A DNA stretch of 64,000 nucleotides. It comes from Chryseobacterium arthrosphaerae. Lineage in GTDB: Bacteria > Bacteroidota > Bacteroidia > Flavobacteriales > Weeksellaceae. A program made the position numbers and the translations under genes. This document shows, in pieces, positions 9,013 to 17,456 of this stretch (the stretch's first letter is position 1; each line of letters begins with the position of its first letter). The notes below the pieces were generated by a model, which was not told the origin of the DNA, searched no databases, and saw only the letters and a program-made list of their open reading frames with translations. The stretch lies in contig NZ_MAYG01000001.1 in assembly GCF_001684965.1 (NCBI RefSeq), forward strand, positions 1,364,001-1,428,000, in the 5' to 3' direction.

Positions 9013-9828
9013 ATGAATATTCTTCGATTACTGGATAAGCTTTCCCATGATAAATTCTTCACAACGGAAGCATCAAGACTTGAAACCCTTACGAATATCT
9101 CATTATTCGGAAAAAAAGCAGCAGTTGCAGCAGTACCGCTTGGATTAGGAACATTGATGGCAACTCCAGCCAAAGCAGAAACCACGATAACAGCAACCAC
9201 AGGTGCTGCCTTAAAAAGCACACTTACAGATGCTTTACAGCTGGCACTGGTTCTGGAATATCTGGAAAATGAATATTATGCCATAGGATTATCCACACCG
9301 GGACTTATTCCCAATGGTGACAGAACTGTCTTCATGCAGATCTCTAAACATGAATCAGCCCATGTCAGCTTTCTGAAAAGTACACTGACTTCTTTAGGAA
9401 CCACTCCGGGAAATAAACCTACTTTCGACTTTACCGCCAATGGCAGTTTTACTCCTTTTACAGATTATAGTCAGTTTCTCACTCTCGCACAGGCCTTTGA
9501 AGACACCGGGGTACGGGCTTACAAAGGACAGGCAGGAAATGTAATGTCGAATAAAGTTGTACTTCAGGCAGCCCTTCAGATTCATTCTGTTGAAGCCAGA
9601 CATGCTTCACAGGTAAGAAGAATGAGAGCCAATAAAGGATGGATTGAGCTGGCCAACGGAGGAAATATGCCGTCAGCAACCAATCCTGTGTATGCCGGAG
9701 AGGACAATGTGAATCAGGCAGGGTATAATACAGGAACTTTATTTGGAACAGCAGCAGGTTCTGCAGCTTATGATGAAATTTTAAGTGGAAGTGATGCACA
9801 GGCTATTGCTTCCCTATTCATAGTTTAG
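9013..9828 (+). CDS. Ferritin-like domain protein (second of two)
   Basis: A 271-residue relative of the preceding protein: ALVLEYLENEYYAIGL, ISKHESAHVSFLKSTL, AFEDTGVRAYKGQAGN and SVEARHASQVRRMR match the same four-helix, Glu/His-rich pattern. The hydrophobic AAVAAVPLGLGTLMATPAKA segment (about 37-56) resembles a signal sequence but lies unusually far from the N-terminus and has no clear twin arginine. It is the last gene of the msrB-side module and ends at a strong terminator (9858). The pair probably arose by duplication, since both share DTG(V)xAY and EARHAS blocks. Confidence 0.85.
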   Translation: MNILRLLDKLSHDKFFTTEASRLETLTNISLFGKKAAVAAVPLGLGTLMATPAKAETTITATTGAALKSTLTDALQLALVLEYLENEYYAIGLSTPGLIPNGDRTVFMQISKHESAHVSFLKSTLTSLGTTPGNKPTFDFTANGSFTPFTDYSQFLTLAQAFEDTGVRAYKGQAGNVMSNKVVLQAALQIHSVEARHASQVRRMRANKGWIELANGGNMPSATNPVYAGEDNVNQAGYNTGTLFGTAAGSAAYDEILSGSDAQAIASLFIV

Positions 9829-9857
9829 TTGTGATATGGATGATGGTGAAGTGGTGG

Positions 9858-9892
9858 GTCCATTTTCGGCAAATCCGGAAATGGACTTTTTT
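9858..9892 (+). terminator. Strong intrinsic terminator after the ferritin-like pair
   Basis: A 12-bp stem (9858-9869 with 9875-9886, one T-G pair at 9866/9878) and a 5-nt loop CAAAT are followed by TTTTTT. Confidence 0.9.
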
Positions 9893-10152
9893 CAAAATAA
9901 TCGTCAGACCTTAAAAAAACACACAATCCGATATTCATCAGTCATCCGGGTTCATTTGCTGAAAGGCTGTCTCCTGCATTTGTAAAATTAAATGGAAGGG
10001 ACAGCTCTTTTTATTTCCTGTACGTTCATCATTCCATTATAACAGAAAGAATTCAATACATCATATCATTCATCTGATTAGCAGTTATAATTCCACAGAT
10101 AATATGGAATAATTATTGCCGGAATTCCATACCAGAACCCATTTATTTTACC
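9893..10152. other. Intergenic space before exonuclease III
   Basis: About 260 bp without a credible gene. A weak hairpin (GCTGTC at 9966 with GACAGC at 10000, 28-nt loop) is followed by TCTTTTTATTT and may act as a second terminator. No clear promoter box was found for the next gene. Confidence 0.4.
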
Positions 10153-10926
10153 ATGAAAATAGCCACTTATAATGTCAATGGAATCAACGGCCGTCTTCCG
10201 GTTTTACTGCAATGGCTTAAAGAAGCTGCTCCGGATATCGTGTGTCTTCAGGAACTGAAAGCTCCACAGGAACGTTTTCCTTTAAAAGAAATCAATGCTG
10301 CCGGTTATCAGGCCATCTGGCATGGACAGAAAAGCTGGAACGGAGTAGCCATTCTCTCAAAAAATATGGAAATTACCGAAGTACAGCGGTCACTTCCCGG
10401 TGATCCCGAAGATCTTCAGAGTCGGTATATCGAAGCAATTATTGATCAAATGGTGATCTGCTGTCTGTACCTTCCCAACGGCAACCCTTATCCGGGACCA
10501 AAGTTTGATTATAAACTCTCATGGATCAAAAGATTGAAAAGGCGTGCCCATCAGTTGATCACGATGGAGCTTCCGGCTATTCTTATTGGCGATTTCAATA
10601 TCATTCCGGAACCTGCGGATGTCTATAAGCCTGAGCGATGGGAGAATGATGCCCTGTACCGAACTGAAGTACGGAAAGCCTTCAAGGAACTGCAGAAAAA
10701 AGGCTGGCTGGATTCTATCCGGACACTTTATCCGGAAGAAAAGATCTACACATTCTGGGATTATTTATATAAAGCTTATGACCGTAATGCAGGAATGAGG
10801 CTTGATCATATTTTATTGAGCCCTTATCTCAGTCCGGGATTGGAATCAGGTGGAGTAGATGTGCATGTACGGGGATGGGAAAAGAGCAGTGATCATGCTC
10901 CTGTATGGATTCAGCTGAAAAAATAA
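10153..10926 (+). CDS. xth: Exodeoxyribonuclease III
   Basis: A 257-residue exonuclease-endonuclease-phosphatase protein of normal length for the ExoIII/XthA family. It has NVNGINGR at the N-terminus, DIVCLQELKAP with the metal-binding glutamate, WNGVAILS, the catalytic IGDFNI, RLDHILLS and the terminal SDHAPVWIQL with the catalytic Asp-His pair. It repairs abasic sites and trims 3' ends. No signal peptide, so cytoplasmic. It stands alone and converges on the repressor gene at 10979, with a shared hairpin between them. Confidence 0.92.
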   Translation: MKIATYNVNGINGRLPVLLQWLKEAAPDIVCLQELKAPQERFPLKEINAAGYQAIWHGQKSWNGVAILSKNMEITEVQRSLPGDPEDLQSRYIEAIIDQMVICCLYLPNGNPYPGPKFDYKLSWIKRLKRRAHQLITMELPAILIGDFNIIPEPADVYKPERWENDALYRTEVRKAFKELQKKGWLDSIRTLYPEEKIYTFWDYLYKAYDRNAGMRLDHILLSPYLSPGLESGGVDVHVRGWEKSSDHAPVWIQLKK

Positions 10927-10930
10927 AAGA

Positions 10931-10951
10931 GACTGGTAATATTTACCAGTC
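10931..10951. terminator. Shared terminator hairpin between convergent genes
   Basis: A perfect 9-bp stem GACTGGTAA/TTACCAGTC with a 3-nt loop. On the minus strand it is followed by TCTTTTATTTTTT, a good terminator for the repressor gene. On the plus strand the T tract is poor. Confidence 0.75.
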
Positions 10952-10978
10952 CTTGTAATATATTATAGATCCGGATAG

Positions 10979-11764
10979 CTAAGACTTCTTTCTGCGGCCT
11001 GAAACCTTACGGTCCAGATCTTTGATGTCCTGTCTCAATTCCCGGAACATTTCTTTAAAATTATAGCTTTCATAATCTCCCGGTTCAAAGTCTTCCGGGA
11101 AAATTCCTGAAGCATACTGCCAGATTTCCACTACTTCTTCGAACGGGATGTCATAAGGCTCATAGAAGGAGTTATCCGCACTTACACAGATAGCATGATC
11201 TTTCCGTTCCTTAAAACGTTTATAGGTGATCCCATCATTTAAAGTAACAAATACATAGGTTTTGCCGGGTTTCAGTTCATTGATTCCCTCTACATATTTT
11301 CCTACAATATAAGAACCGTTTCTGAACGGCGGCATAGAATCTCCGTCTGCCGGGAAAGCTCTGTATTTCCCATTGGTAAGGAAAGGAAGGGCAATTCTCT
11401 GAAGGCCCTCAATATATTCTACATCACTATAACCTTCAAGATACCCCATCGATGCTTTCTGAGGAATAATTTCGATGGTGTCATTTCCATGATGGTCTAC
11501 CGCAACCGGAAGAACAATTCTGTTGTCCGGAAGTTTCAGCATTTCATCCATCGGATATTTCTCAATATCTACCGACAGCAGAAGATCAATACTTACATGG
11601 AAATATTTGGAGATCCTGATCAGAAGCTCGATGGGTGGCTCAGATATTCCGTTCTCATATTTAGAATACCGTACACGGGAAATGGTAAGTTCATCAGCTA
11701 CATTTTGTTGGGAGAGCTTTCTCCTTGCTCTCAGGAAGCGTATATTATTTGAAAAAATTGACAT
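10979..11764 (-). CDS. XRE-family repressor with S24/LexA-like C-terminal domain
   Basis: The N-terminal helix-turn-helix (about 5-60: IRFLRARRKLSQQNVADELTIS...YSKYENG) is joined to a LexA-like S24 peptidase fold (about 135-235). That fold has a serine in PADGDSMPP and a lysine in YKRFK, the usual Ser-Lys dyad spacing, so self-cleavage on DNA damage is possible. I chose the ATG at 11764 because it begins directly at SIFSNNIRFL; the longer frame to 11812 adds 16 unrelated residues. Repressors like this occur with prophages but also as stand-alone chromosomal regulators; no phage genes flank it. Confidence 0.85.
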   Translation of the reverse strand: MSIFSNNIRFLRARRKLSQQNVADELTISRVRYSKYENGISEPPIELLIRISKYFHVSIDLLLSVDIEKYPMDEMLKLPDNRIVLPVAVDHHGNDTIEIIPQKASMGYLEGYSDVEYIEGLQRIALPFLTNGKYRAFPADGDSMPPFRNGSYIVGKYVEGINELKPGKTYVFVTLNDGITYKRFKERKDHAICVSADNSFYEPYDIPFEEVVEIWQYASGIFPEDFEPGDYESYNFKEMFRELRQDIKDLDRKVSGRRKKS

Positions 11765-12199
11765 TGATAAAAGTATGTCAGCAAAAATACAAAATTTGAT
11801 TTTCGTGATCAATGATCAGAGCAGGTTTTATCTTAATCAATGGAAAATTGACCCGATATTTTAAAATTTTTAGGATTTGACGAATTTTCCGGGGTAAATT
11901 TTTGTGGGAGAGAAGGCTTTTTATACCCTTTAAGATCATTTTTTTAAGACATTGAAGATTAATCATAAAAAAACAATATTTGGTGTAAAATATTAACTCC
12001 AATTTTGGCAAATTGAGTTATGTTTTTTAACATTTAGAAAATCAAACAGATATACACAATAATGATATTTTCATAAAAATACCTTTATATTAATGAAATA
12101 TTAAATTATAAAAATATTTAATTATTTTATTCGAAATAATATGTAGTTATTATAATTATTCATATATTCGTGATGTAATAATCATATAAAATTATAGTT
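11765..12199. other. AT-rich divergent intergenic region
   Basis: About 435 bp of very AT-rich sequence between the divergent repressor and leader-peptide genes. The stretch 12040-12190 is nearly all A/T. I see no tRNA, no repeat unit and no convincing protein; promoters for both flanking genes must lie here. Confidence 0.5.
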
Positions 12200-12484
12200 A
12201 TGAAAAACTTAAAAAAATTAGACAGAAACGAGCTAAAAACTATTTCAGGTGAAGGACTTCTTGATCCAATCGGAGGATTGATCGGAGGACTAGGTGGAGT
12301 AGTTGGCGGTGTATTAGGTGGTGTAGGAACAATCGTTGGCGGTGTAGTTGGCGGTGTAGGTTCTACAGTAGGTGGAGTAGTTGGCGGTGTAGGTACCGTT
12401 GTAGGAAACGCTCTTTGCCAGACACAGTGTGTAATCAACGGTGTGATCCACATCAGATTACTGGAGTGTGGTACTACTTGCTAG
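12200..12484 (+). CDS. Bacteriocin-like peptide with Gly/Val-zipper core
   Basis: A 94-residue peptide. The first ~18 residues (MKNLKKLDRNELKTISGEG) match the leader shared by many small Chryseobacterium bacteriocin-like proteins, with a double-glycine-like end (GEG in place of GG). The core (about 23-70) is nearly pure Gly, Val and Ile in repeated GGVVGGVG units, a membrane-seeking glycine zipper. The last 25 residues hold four cysteines in two pairs (CQTQC near the core and a terminal ECGTTC), which could form disulfides. No maturation peptidase, transporter or immunity gene is recognisable next to it. Toxic, signalling or structural function is unknown. Confidence 0.75.
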   Translation: MKNLKKLDRNELKTISGEGLLDPIGGLIGGLGGVVGGVLGGVGTIVGGVVGGVGSTVGGVVGGVGTVVGNALCQTQCVINGVIHIRLLECGTTC

Positions 12485-12514
12485 TCGGCAGACCCATTAA
12501 AGTTAAAAAAGTAT

Positions 12515-12540
12515 ACCGCTCTTTTCAGAGCGGTTTTTTT
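12515..12540 (+). terminator. Intrinsic terminator of the leader-peptide gene
   Basis: Stem ACCGCTC/GAGCGGT with a 6-nt loop, followed by seven T, 31 bp after the stop codon. Confidence 0.9.
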
Positions 12541-12573
12541 GTGGAGTGATAATTGATTACAACTCCTATGAAA

Positions 12574-12600
12574 AATGCCGGAAATGAAAGTCCCGGCATT
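12574..12600. terminator. Bidirectional terminator before the secreted paralogue
   Basis: An 8-bp stem AATGCCGG/CCGGCATT is flanked by TATTTTTGTTTTTT on the right and AAAAA on the left, so it can end the minus-strand gene at 12627 and stop read-through from the left. Confidence 0.75.
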
Positions 12601-12626
12601 TATTTTTGTTTTTTAACAGAAAGGTT

Positions 12627-13355
12627 TTATAGCCTGAATACTGTAATAATGTATGCTTTGCCAACATTTCCGTTATTGGTAATCGTATAAGTATCAGCAG
12701 CGGTCTTTACCAGGGTATAGTCAAACTGGGTTCCATTTCCTCCATCTGCACAACCGGTTACATTGGGAAATTTCACCCCCCAGCTTACCGATGCACCGGC
12801 TCCTCCTGAAGAACTGGTGACAACTCCTACTTTATCTCTTGCGACCGAACTTTGGTGTCCTAATGACATATTGGAGTAAATATAGGTGGAAATCATCGTT
12901 CTTCCACATGAATTACCTGCTCTGATGATGAGCATTCCGGATGGAATATTAATGTTAGAAGGTATCGTCACTGTACCGGTGCCCCCGGCAGGTATACCGG
13001 CACTGGTTACAGTGTAGCTGTATTTAGCCGAAAGAACATCTCCGGTGATTTCATCCCGGACAAGGATATTATGATCCGCAGGTACCTGATGCAGTAAATT
13101 CTGAATGCTCAAAGGCTGGTTGTCAGCTTCTACATCCAATTTTCTCTGGGGATTCGTTTTCCCGATTCCCACATTCCCCGCCGATGTTGCCACAAAGTCG
13201 TTGAGCTGCTGGGCCGCTGAAGGATTTCCTGAAGCAGGATTATCTTTCCCGGCATCAACATGAAATACTCCCTGCACCCTCGTTGTATTAATCCCCAACT
13301 GGGCATAGCCGGCAGTAAAGAGAAATCCGTAAAATATTATAAATAATTTCTTCAT
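12627..13355 (-). CDS. Secreted protein of the VGINT/VGIG type (paralogue 1)
   Basis: A 242-residue protein with a signal peptide (about 1-18, ending GYAQ). Next come LGINTTRVQGVFHVDAG and VGIGKTNPQRKLDV. These short beta-repeats resemble those preceding chaperone or tip domains in tail-fibre-like and other secreted Flavobacteriia proteins. The C-terminal ~110 residues are Ser/Thr/Gly-rich with three cysteines and end in TVFRL. It is a clear paralogue of the gene at 13410: same length, same block order, same C-terminus. No enzymatic motif is visible and the function is unknown. Confidence 0.7.
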   Translation of the reverse strand: MKKLFIIFYGFLFTAGYAQLGINTTRVQGVFHVDAGKDNPASGNPSAAQQLNDFVATSAGNVGIGKTNPQRKLDVEADNQPLSIQNLLHQVPADHNILVRDEITGDVLSAKYSYTVTSAGIPAGGTGTVTIPSNINIPSGMLIIRAGNSCGRTMISTYIYSNMSLGHQSSVARDKVGVVTSSSGGAGASVSWGVKFPNVTGCADGGNGTQFDYTLVKTAADTYTITNNGNVGKAYIITVFRL

Positions 13356-13409
13356 AATTTAATTTTTTAATCGGTCATTGTAAAAAATGATCCTTTAAAC
13401 ATCAGGAGA

Positions 13410-14138
13410 TTAGAGACGGAAAAGAGTTAATGAATAAGTCCGGTCTACATTTCCATTATTGACAATCAGATAGCTGCTTGCCGTAGGTTTGGATACTGTA
13501 TAATCAAACTGAGTGCTATTGCCCGTACCACAGGTAGCTACTCCCGCGAACTTAACCGACCACACTCCGGAACCGCCTCCGCCACCAGGAATAGGTGCAA
13601 TAGAGGAGGTGCCTACAACACTTCCTGCAATAGCTGTGGCATACCCCAGCGAAATGTCTGAATAAATAAAATTCGTGATCATATTGATCCCGCAGGTGTT
13701 ATTCGATTTAATTACCAACATTCCATTAGGGATCGTTGCGCTGGAAGGGACGGTAACAGTACCGCTGGTTCCGGCCTGTATTGTAATACTTGCTGTATAA
13801 ACATATCTTGCCGCTACCACATCACCATTCACGTTATTAATTGTCAGGAAATCCTGATCATTAGAAATTTGCTCGGGAAGGTTGGTGATTCTCAAACTCG
13901 CATTGTTGGCATTAATATCCAATTTCTTTTGGGGAGCAATAGTCCCAATCCCTACATTTCCAGTTGACGTGACAACAAAATCATTCAGCTGCTGTGCTGC
14001 CGTAGGAGCACCTGTTGCAGCATTATCTTTAGCCCCGTCTACATGAAGTACAGTTTGGGGATTAGTGGTGTTAATACCAACCTGAGCAAAACTCATAGCA
14101 GAGATTAAGAAACCAAAGGCCGAAATTCTTTTTTTCAT
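13410..14138 (-). CDS. Secreted protein of the VGINT/VGIG type (paralogue 2)
   Basis: Also 242 residues, with a signal peptide (about 1-18, ending SFAQ). VGINTTNPQTVLHVDGAKDN, AAQQLNDFVVTSTGNVGIG and IAPQKKLDI blocks precede a Gly-rich C-terminal part ending in LTLFRL. It shares roughly half its residues with the neighbour at 12627 by eye, so this is a tandem duplication. The two genes are 54 bp apart and on the same strand. Role unknown; exposure at the cell surface or in the periplasm is an inference from the leader. Confidence 0.7.
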   Translation of the reverse strand: MKKRISAFGFLISAMSFAQVGINTTNPQTVLHVDGAKDNAATGAPTAAQQLNDFVVTSTGNVGIGTIAPQKKLDINANNASLRITNLPEQISNDQDFLTINNVNGDVVAARYVYTASITIQAGTSGTVTVPSSATIPNGMLVIKSNNTCGINMITNFIYSDISLGYATAIAGSVVGTSSIAPIPGGGGGSGVWSVKFAGVATCGTGNSTQFDYTVSKPTASSYLIVNNGNVDRTYSLTLFRL

Positions 14139-14711
14139 AATTTTTTATTTAAGGAGATTTTTAATTTGTGTTTGTAGAACCTGTATATGAGACAGGTACA
14201 TGTGAATTATCCTGTTGCCGTTATTCTCAGCAAGACATAGATAAGAGCATACTTCAGGGGTTTCGGGAGACAGATTTGTCCAGACGCATCCCGGGGTTGG
14301 GATAGAAATAATATTTTTCCATTGTGTAATTTTAATGCAAATCTATTGATTTATTAAAATTTAACCAAATTATTGTTAACCAAATTATAAAATATTATAC
14401 AAATACTAAATATGTTATATTGATTTTAATTTATAAAGACTATTAATTCTATAATCCTAAGGAATAATGATATATGAGTAATTATAGCCGTATGGAGACA
14501 GATGTCAATAGTATAAGTTTAAAATCAATTTCAGATTTAAACCTAGTAAAAAGCTTTATTTCCCGCAAACAGTGGATCAAGGTCAATCATTTTATATAAG
14601 AATTAATAGAAGTCATAATATACCACAAAAGGGTTATTTCACATTATAGTTTTTGATTTTACCTTTAACAACATGATAACGTAAATAACCCAACCTATTA
14701 AACTTAAAAAA
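14139..14711. other. Divergent intergenic region, no gene
   Basis: About 570 bp between the paralogue pair and the tail-collar-like gene. AT-rich, with a small inverted repeat ACCTGT/ACAGGT near 14180-14200. I see no RNA gene or protein. Confidence 0.5.
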
Positions 14712-15935
14712 ATGATTAAGACTAAAAAAACAATTTTGAGCTTGCTTATGATGGTAAGCCTTAATGTATTTTCACAAGATTGTAACAGACTTCTTCAAGA
14801 CGGACTTTACTCATTTACAAAAATGACTAAGACAGAATCCTTTGGGAAAGACTTGCGAACCTACTATTTATCAGAAACATTTAAATCAGATATGAGAAGT
14901 GGCAAGTGGGGTGGGTCGTTGTCAATTCCTATTGAAGGTATTCCGTTTTCCATCGGGGCAAATGATAGTGAAGAAAAATTTACTGAACTAAGAACCAAAT
15001 TACTTTCTGTCTCCGAACTGAAAGTTGAAACCAACTATGTTCAGGTATTATTACAATCTATACCTAATACCAACCTTTACGAAGCATATATTAAATGTGT
15101 TGATATTAATGATAGAAAAGGGGTTTCCGGATTTGTTCAAGGAACTAATATTGAAACTGAAGATGCGGTAGTTTTTACTATATATTACCGGCCTTCTTCT
15201 CCAACAGACCCAATGCCAAAAGTTACAGAATTTAACGTAGTTCCAGAAGGAAATATTATAAGTGGCGGTTTGAAAGTTGGGGATCATTTAAGCGGATTTA
15301 CAACATTAATAACGTGCAAAAGGCCATTAGAAAAAGATTTAATTTTGACAATTCAGACTGATAGAGGTGGAATATCAAGCAAGGCATCAGCACAGGATAA
15401 CTTTACATCTAATAAAGAATTGCCATTAGGAACAATTATTTCGTCTTTCCTGAATTTTGAACAATTCAATACAGTAACAAAAAATAATGAAAAAAGTCCA
15501 GGTGGTATCTGGACATCCAATAAAAGTAAATGGGCACCTGCTGACGGAAGACCTGTGCCCAATTCAAAGTTTCAGACTTTAACATCACAAACCCAAGTTC
15601 CTGATCTGCGAGGTATGTTTCTCAGAGGACTTAATATATTTGACCCGTTCCAACCTGTTCCAAATATTACTGTTCATAAGGGTGATCCTGATAATCGTAT
15701 TGTTGGAAGTTTTCAACCTGATGCCTTTCAAGGACATAGGCATATAAACAGCGACAATTTAGCTGAAAATATTGGCAAAGAATCACCAAATACACCCAAA
15801 CAAAGAATGAATGTAACCGGTGCCAGCCCTCAAAATTCAGCCGGTAAATTTGACGCAGGTTTTGGAACTCCAAGAATAAGCAGCGAAACAAGACCGAAAA
15901 ATATTTCAGTTTTTTACTATATTAAGATTAATTAA
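14712..15935 (+). CDS. Secreted protein with phage tail-collar-like C-terminal domain
   Basis: A 407-residue protein with a signal peptide (about 1-22, ending NVFSQ). Residues ~25-240 match nothing I recognise. The C-terminal ~165 residues read like a phage tail-fibre collar/tip: GTIISSFLNF, WAPADGRPVPNS, VPDLRGMFLRGLN, a DPDNRIVGSFQPDAFQGHRH block with the His-x-His metal-type motif, and RPKNISVFYYIKIN at the end. No phage structural genes are nearby and the leader makes it an exported host protein. It may be an adhesin or surface-binding protein. Lower GC and a long unshared N-terminus suggest horizontal history. Confidence 0.75.
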   Translation: MIKTKKTILSLLMMVSLNVFSQDCNRLLQDGLYSFTKMTKTESFGKDLRTYYLSETFKSDMRSGKWGGSLSIPIEGIPFSIGANDSEEKFTELRTKLLSVSELKVETNYVQVLLQSIPNTNLYEAYIKCVDINDRKGVSGFVQGTNIETEDAVVFTIYYRPSSPTDPMPKVTEFNVVPEGNIISGGLKVGDHLSGFTTLITCKRPLEKDLILTIQTDRGGISSKASAQDNFTSNKELPLGTIISSFLNFEQFNTVTKNNEKSPGGIWTSNKSKWAPADGRPVPNSKFQTLTSQTQVPDLRGMFLRGLNIFDPFQPVPNITVHKGDPDNRIVGSFQPDAFQGHRHINSDNLAENIGKESPNTPKQRMNVTGASPQNSAGKFDAGFGTPRISSETRPKNISVFYYIKIN

Positions 15936-16127
15936 GCTTATTAAGACTCAAACATATTTAAGGTTATAATTAAGATACTTTGGATATCGTTTATTCAGGG
16001 TATCTTAAATTATTTATGCAGCAGATATAAATGAGCAAAATTTACGATCATTTACAATTTAACATAATATAAATTATAGGAAAAATAATACGCCCATTAT
16101 GGAGTATACCTAATCGCTCAGAATCCG

Positions 16128-16721
16128 TTATTTTCTATATTTTTCTTCCAGATATGTTTTAACGACTTCCTGGAACTCTTCTTTGGTCATGAACCGGTCT
16201 AAAAAATTCTCAAGGCTTCCTTCATTTTCAATCTCCTGAAAATACACTTCATGATCCGTACTGTAAACGGTTGGATTAGACGGATCAGGATCTGACCGGC
16301 AAACAAAGAAATGATCCGGATAGCCATAGGAATAAAATAAACAGATAAATTCCATCTCAGTACCTTCTACAACTTCACGGATTTCATTTTCTTCTACAAG
16401 CCCGTCAAGCTCTTCATAATCGTCTGTATTTTCTTTAAACGGCGTGAAAATCCAGTTTCTGAAAAAATATTGCCCGTATGGCAGCTCATGATCAGAAAAA
16501 TAATGCTCCAGCAAATTTTCATAAAACTTTCCTGCATCATTATAATATACATCTTTGTGCAATTCGTAAAATGCGTCAATCCCGTATACATCCCAATCTT
16601 TATCATAAAGATGATGATCAAAACGGATGCCCTGCCAGTTTTCTGCAAAGCTTTTATCAGCACTTACGGCTTCTGCATTTCCTCCTAAAATATTGATTTT
16701 CTTTATAATCTGTTCGTTCAT
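16128..16721 (-). CDS. Hypothetical acidic protein, SMI1/KNR4-like feel
   Basis: A 197-residue acidic cytoplasmic protein, no signal peptide or membrane segment. WDVYGIDAFYELHKDV and the segment FFVCRSDPDPSNPTVYSTDHEVYFQEIENEGSLENFL recall the SUKH/SMI1-KNR4 fold, in which such domains often neutralise toxins, but I cannot align it with confidence. It is 32 bp downstream of another acidic unknown (16754) on the same strand, probably one operon. No toxin gene is adjacent, so an immunity role would be as an orphan. Confidence 0.55.
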   Translation of the reverse strand: MNEQIIKKINILGGNAEAVSADKSFAENWQGIRFDHHLYDKDWDVYGIDAFYELHKDVYYNDAGKFYENLLEHYFSDHELPYGQYFFRNWIFTPFKENTDDYEELDGLVEENEIREVVEGTEMEFICLFYSYGYPDHFFVCRSDPDPSNPTVYSTDHEVYFQEIENEGSLENFLDRFMTKEEFQEVVKTYLEEKYRK

Positions 16722-16753
16722 TTTACTGTTTTTTCTAATATCCTTTTAGTGAA

Positions 16754-17275
16754 TTATTTCCCATTCCACAGCTGATCTGTAATTTCTTCCTGACTGAATT
16801 CAAAATAGTTTCCGTTTTTATCTTTATGACGCTGAAATAACTCGATTTTATAAGCTAATCCATTCACTTTCAGAAATTTGGGATAAAAACCACTCCCAAA
16901 GCATAAATAATTGTAAAACAGTGACTTAAAGGTTTTATCTTCAGCATCGGGGATTTCAAAAGTCTTCAGTCGCCGCACAATTTCAGCCACTTCATCTCTT
17001 TTGAGATCTTTTACGATTTCCGGTTCAGGCAGGCTGATGCTAAATGCCAGATTTTCCGCTCCATCACCTTCCCACCATTCCCAAAGATCAAACTGAGACA
17101 TCTCTTTCCCGGTTATTGTATGAAGCCTTGCTTCCAGTTTTTTATATTCAACAGAATCCTCATCTCCATGCGCATCACACCAGTCTGTATAGTCTAAAAT
17201 AAGTTTTAAAACTTCCGGATACCGTTTTTCTGCCGTTTCAAAATCAGCTTCTATCTCATCTCTTAATTTCATCAT
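16754..17275 (-). CDS. Hypothetical acidic protein
   Basis: A 173-residue, Asp/Glu/Trp-rich cytoplasmic protein (LWEWWEGDGAENLAFSISLPEP). Several aromatic residues near the C-terminus (FKSLFYNYLCFGSGFYPKFLKVNG) suggest a compact alpha/beta domain. I do not recognise a family. It is the first gene of a two-gene unit with 16128-16721. Two in-frame ATGs at the start make the exact first residue uncertain by one codon. Confidence 0.55.
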   Translation of the reverse strand: MMKLRDEIEADFETAEKRYPEVLKLILDYTDWCDAHGDEDSVEYKKLEARLHTITGKEMSQFDLWEWWEGDGAENLAFSISLPEPEIVKDLKRDEVAEIVRRLKTFEIPDAEDKTFKSLFYNYLCFGSGFYPKFLKVNGLAYKIELFQRHKDKNGNYFEFSQEEITDQLWNGK

Positions 17276-17456
17276 ATCAATATCACTTCAATATATTATG
17301 TTAAATTACCTGATAATAGTTTTTTAAAAGCCCTAATATCTCAAGTATTTTTCCATTCATTTCTTTCTGCCTATTAAAAATACAAAATCTTGTCACATGG
17401 CAATCTTTATCTTTTTAAAAGGAACTAATTTTACCCTAACCAAAAAATAGAATTAT

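Noticed and set aside
11489..11864. Plus-strand open frames opposite the S24-type repressor
   Set aside because: They lie inside a well-supported gene on the other strand and have no family features.
12160..12453. Proline/threonine-rich open frame opposite the leader-peptide gene
   Set aside because: It is the antisense shadow of the Gly/Val codon repeats; the plus strand has the recognised leader and its terminator.
14712..15935. Prophage or tail cluster
   Set aside because: Only one gene has tail-collar features, it has a signal peptide, and no portal, terminase, capsid or integrase gene is nearby.
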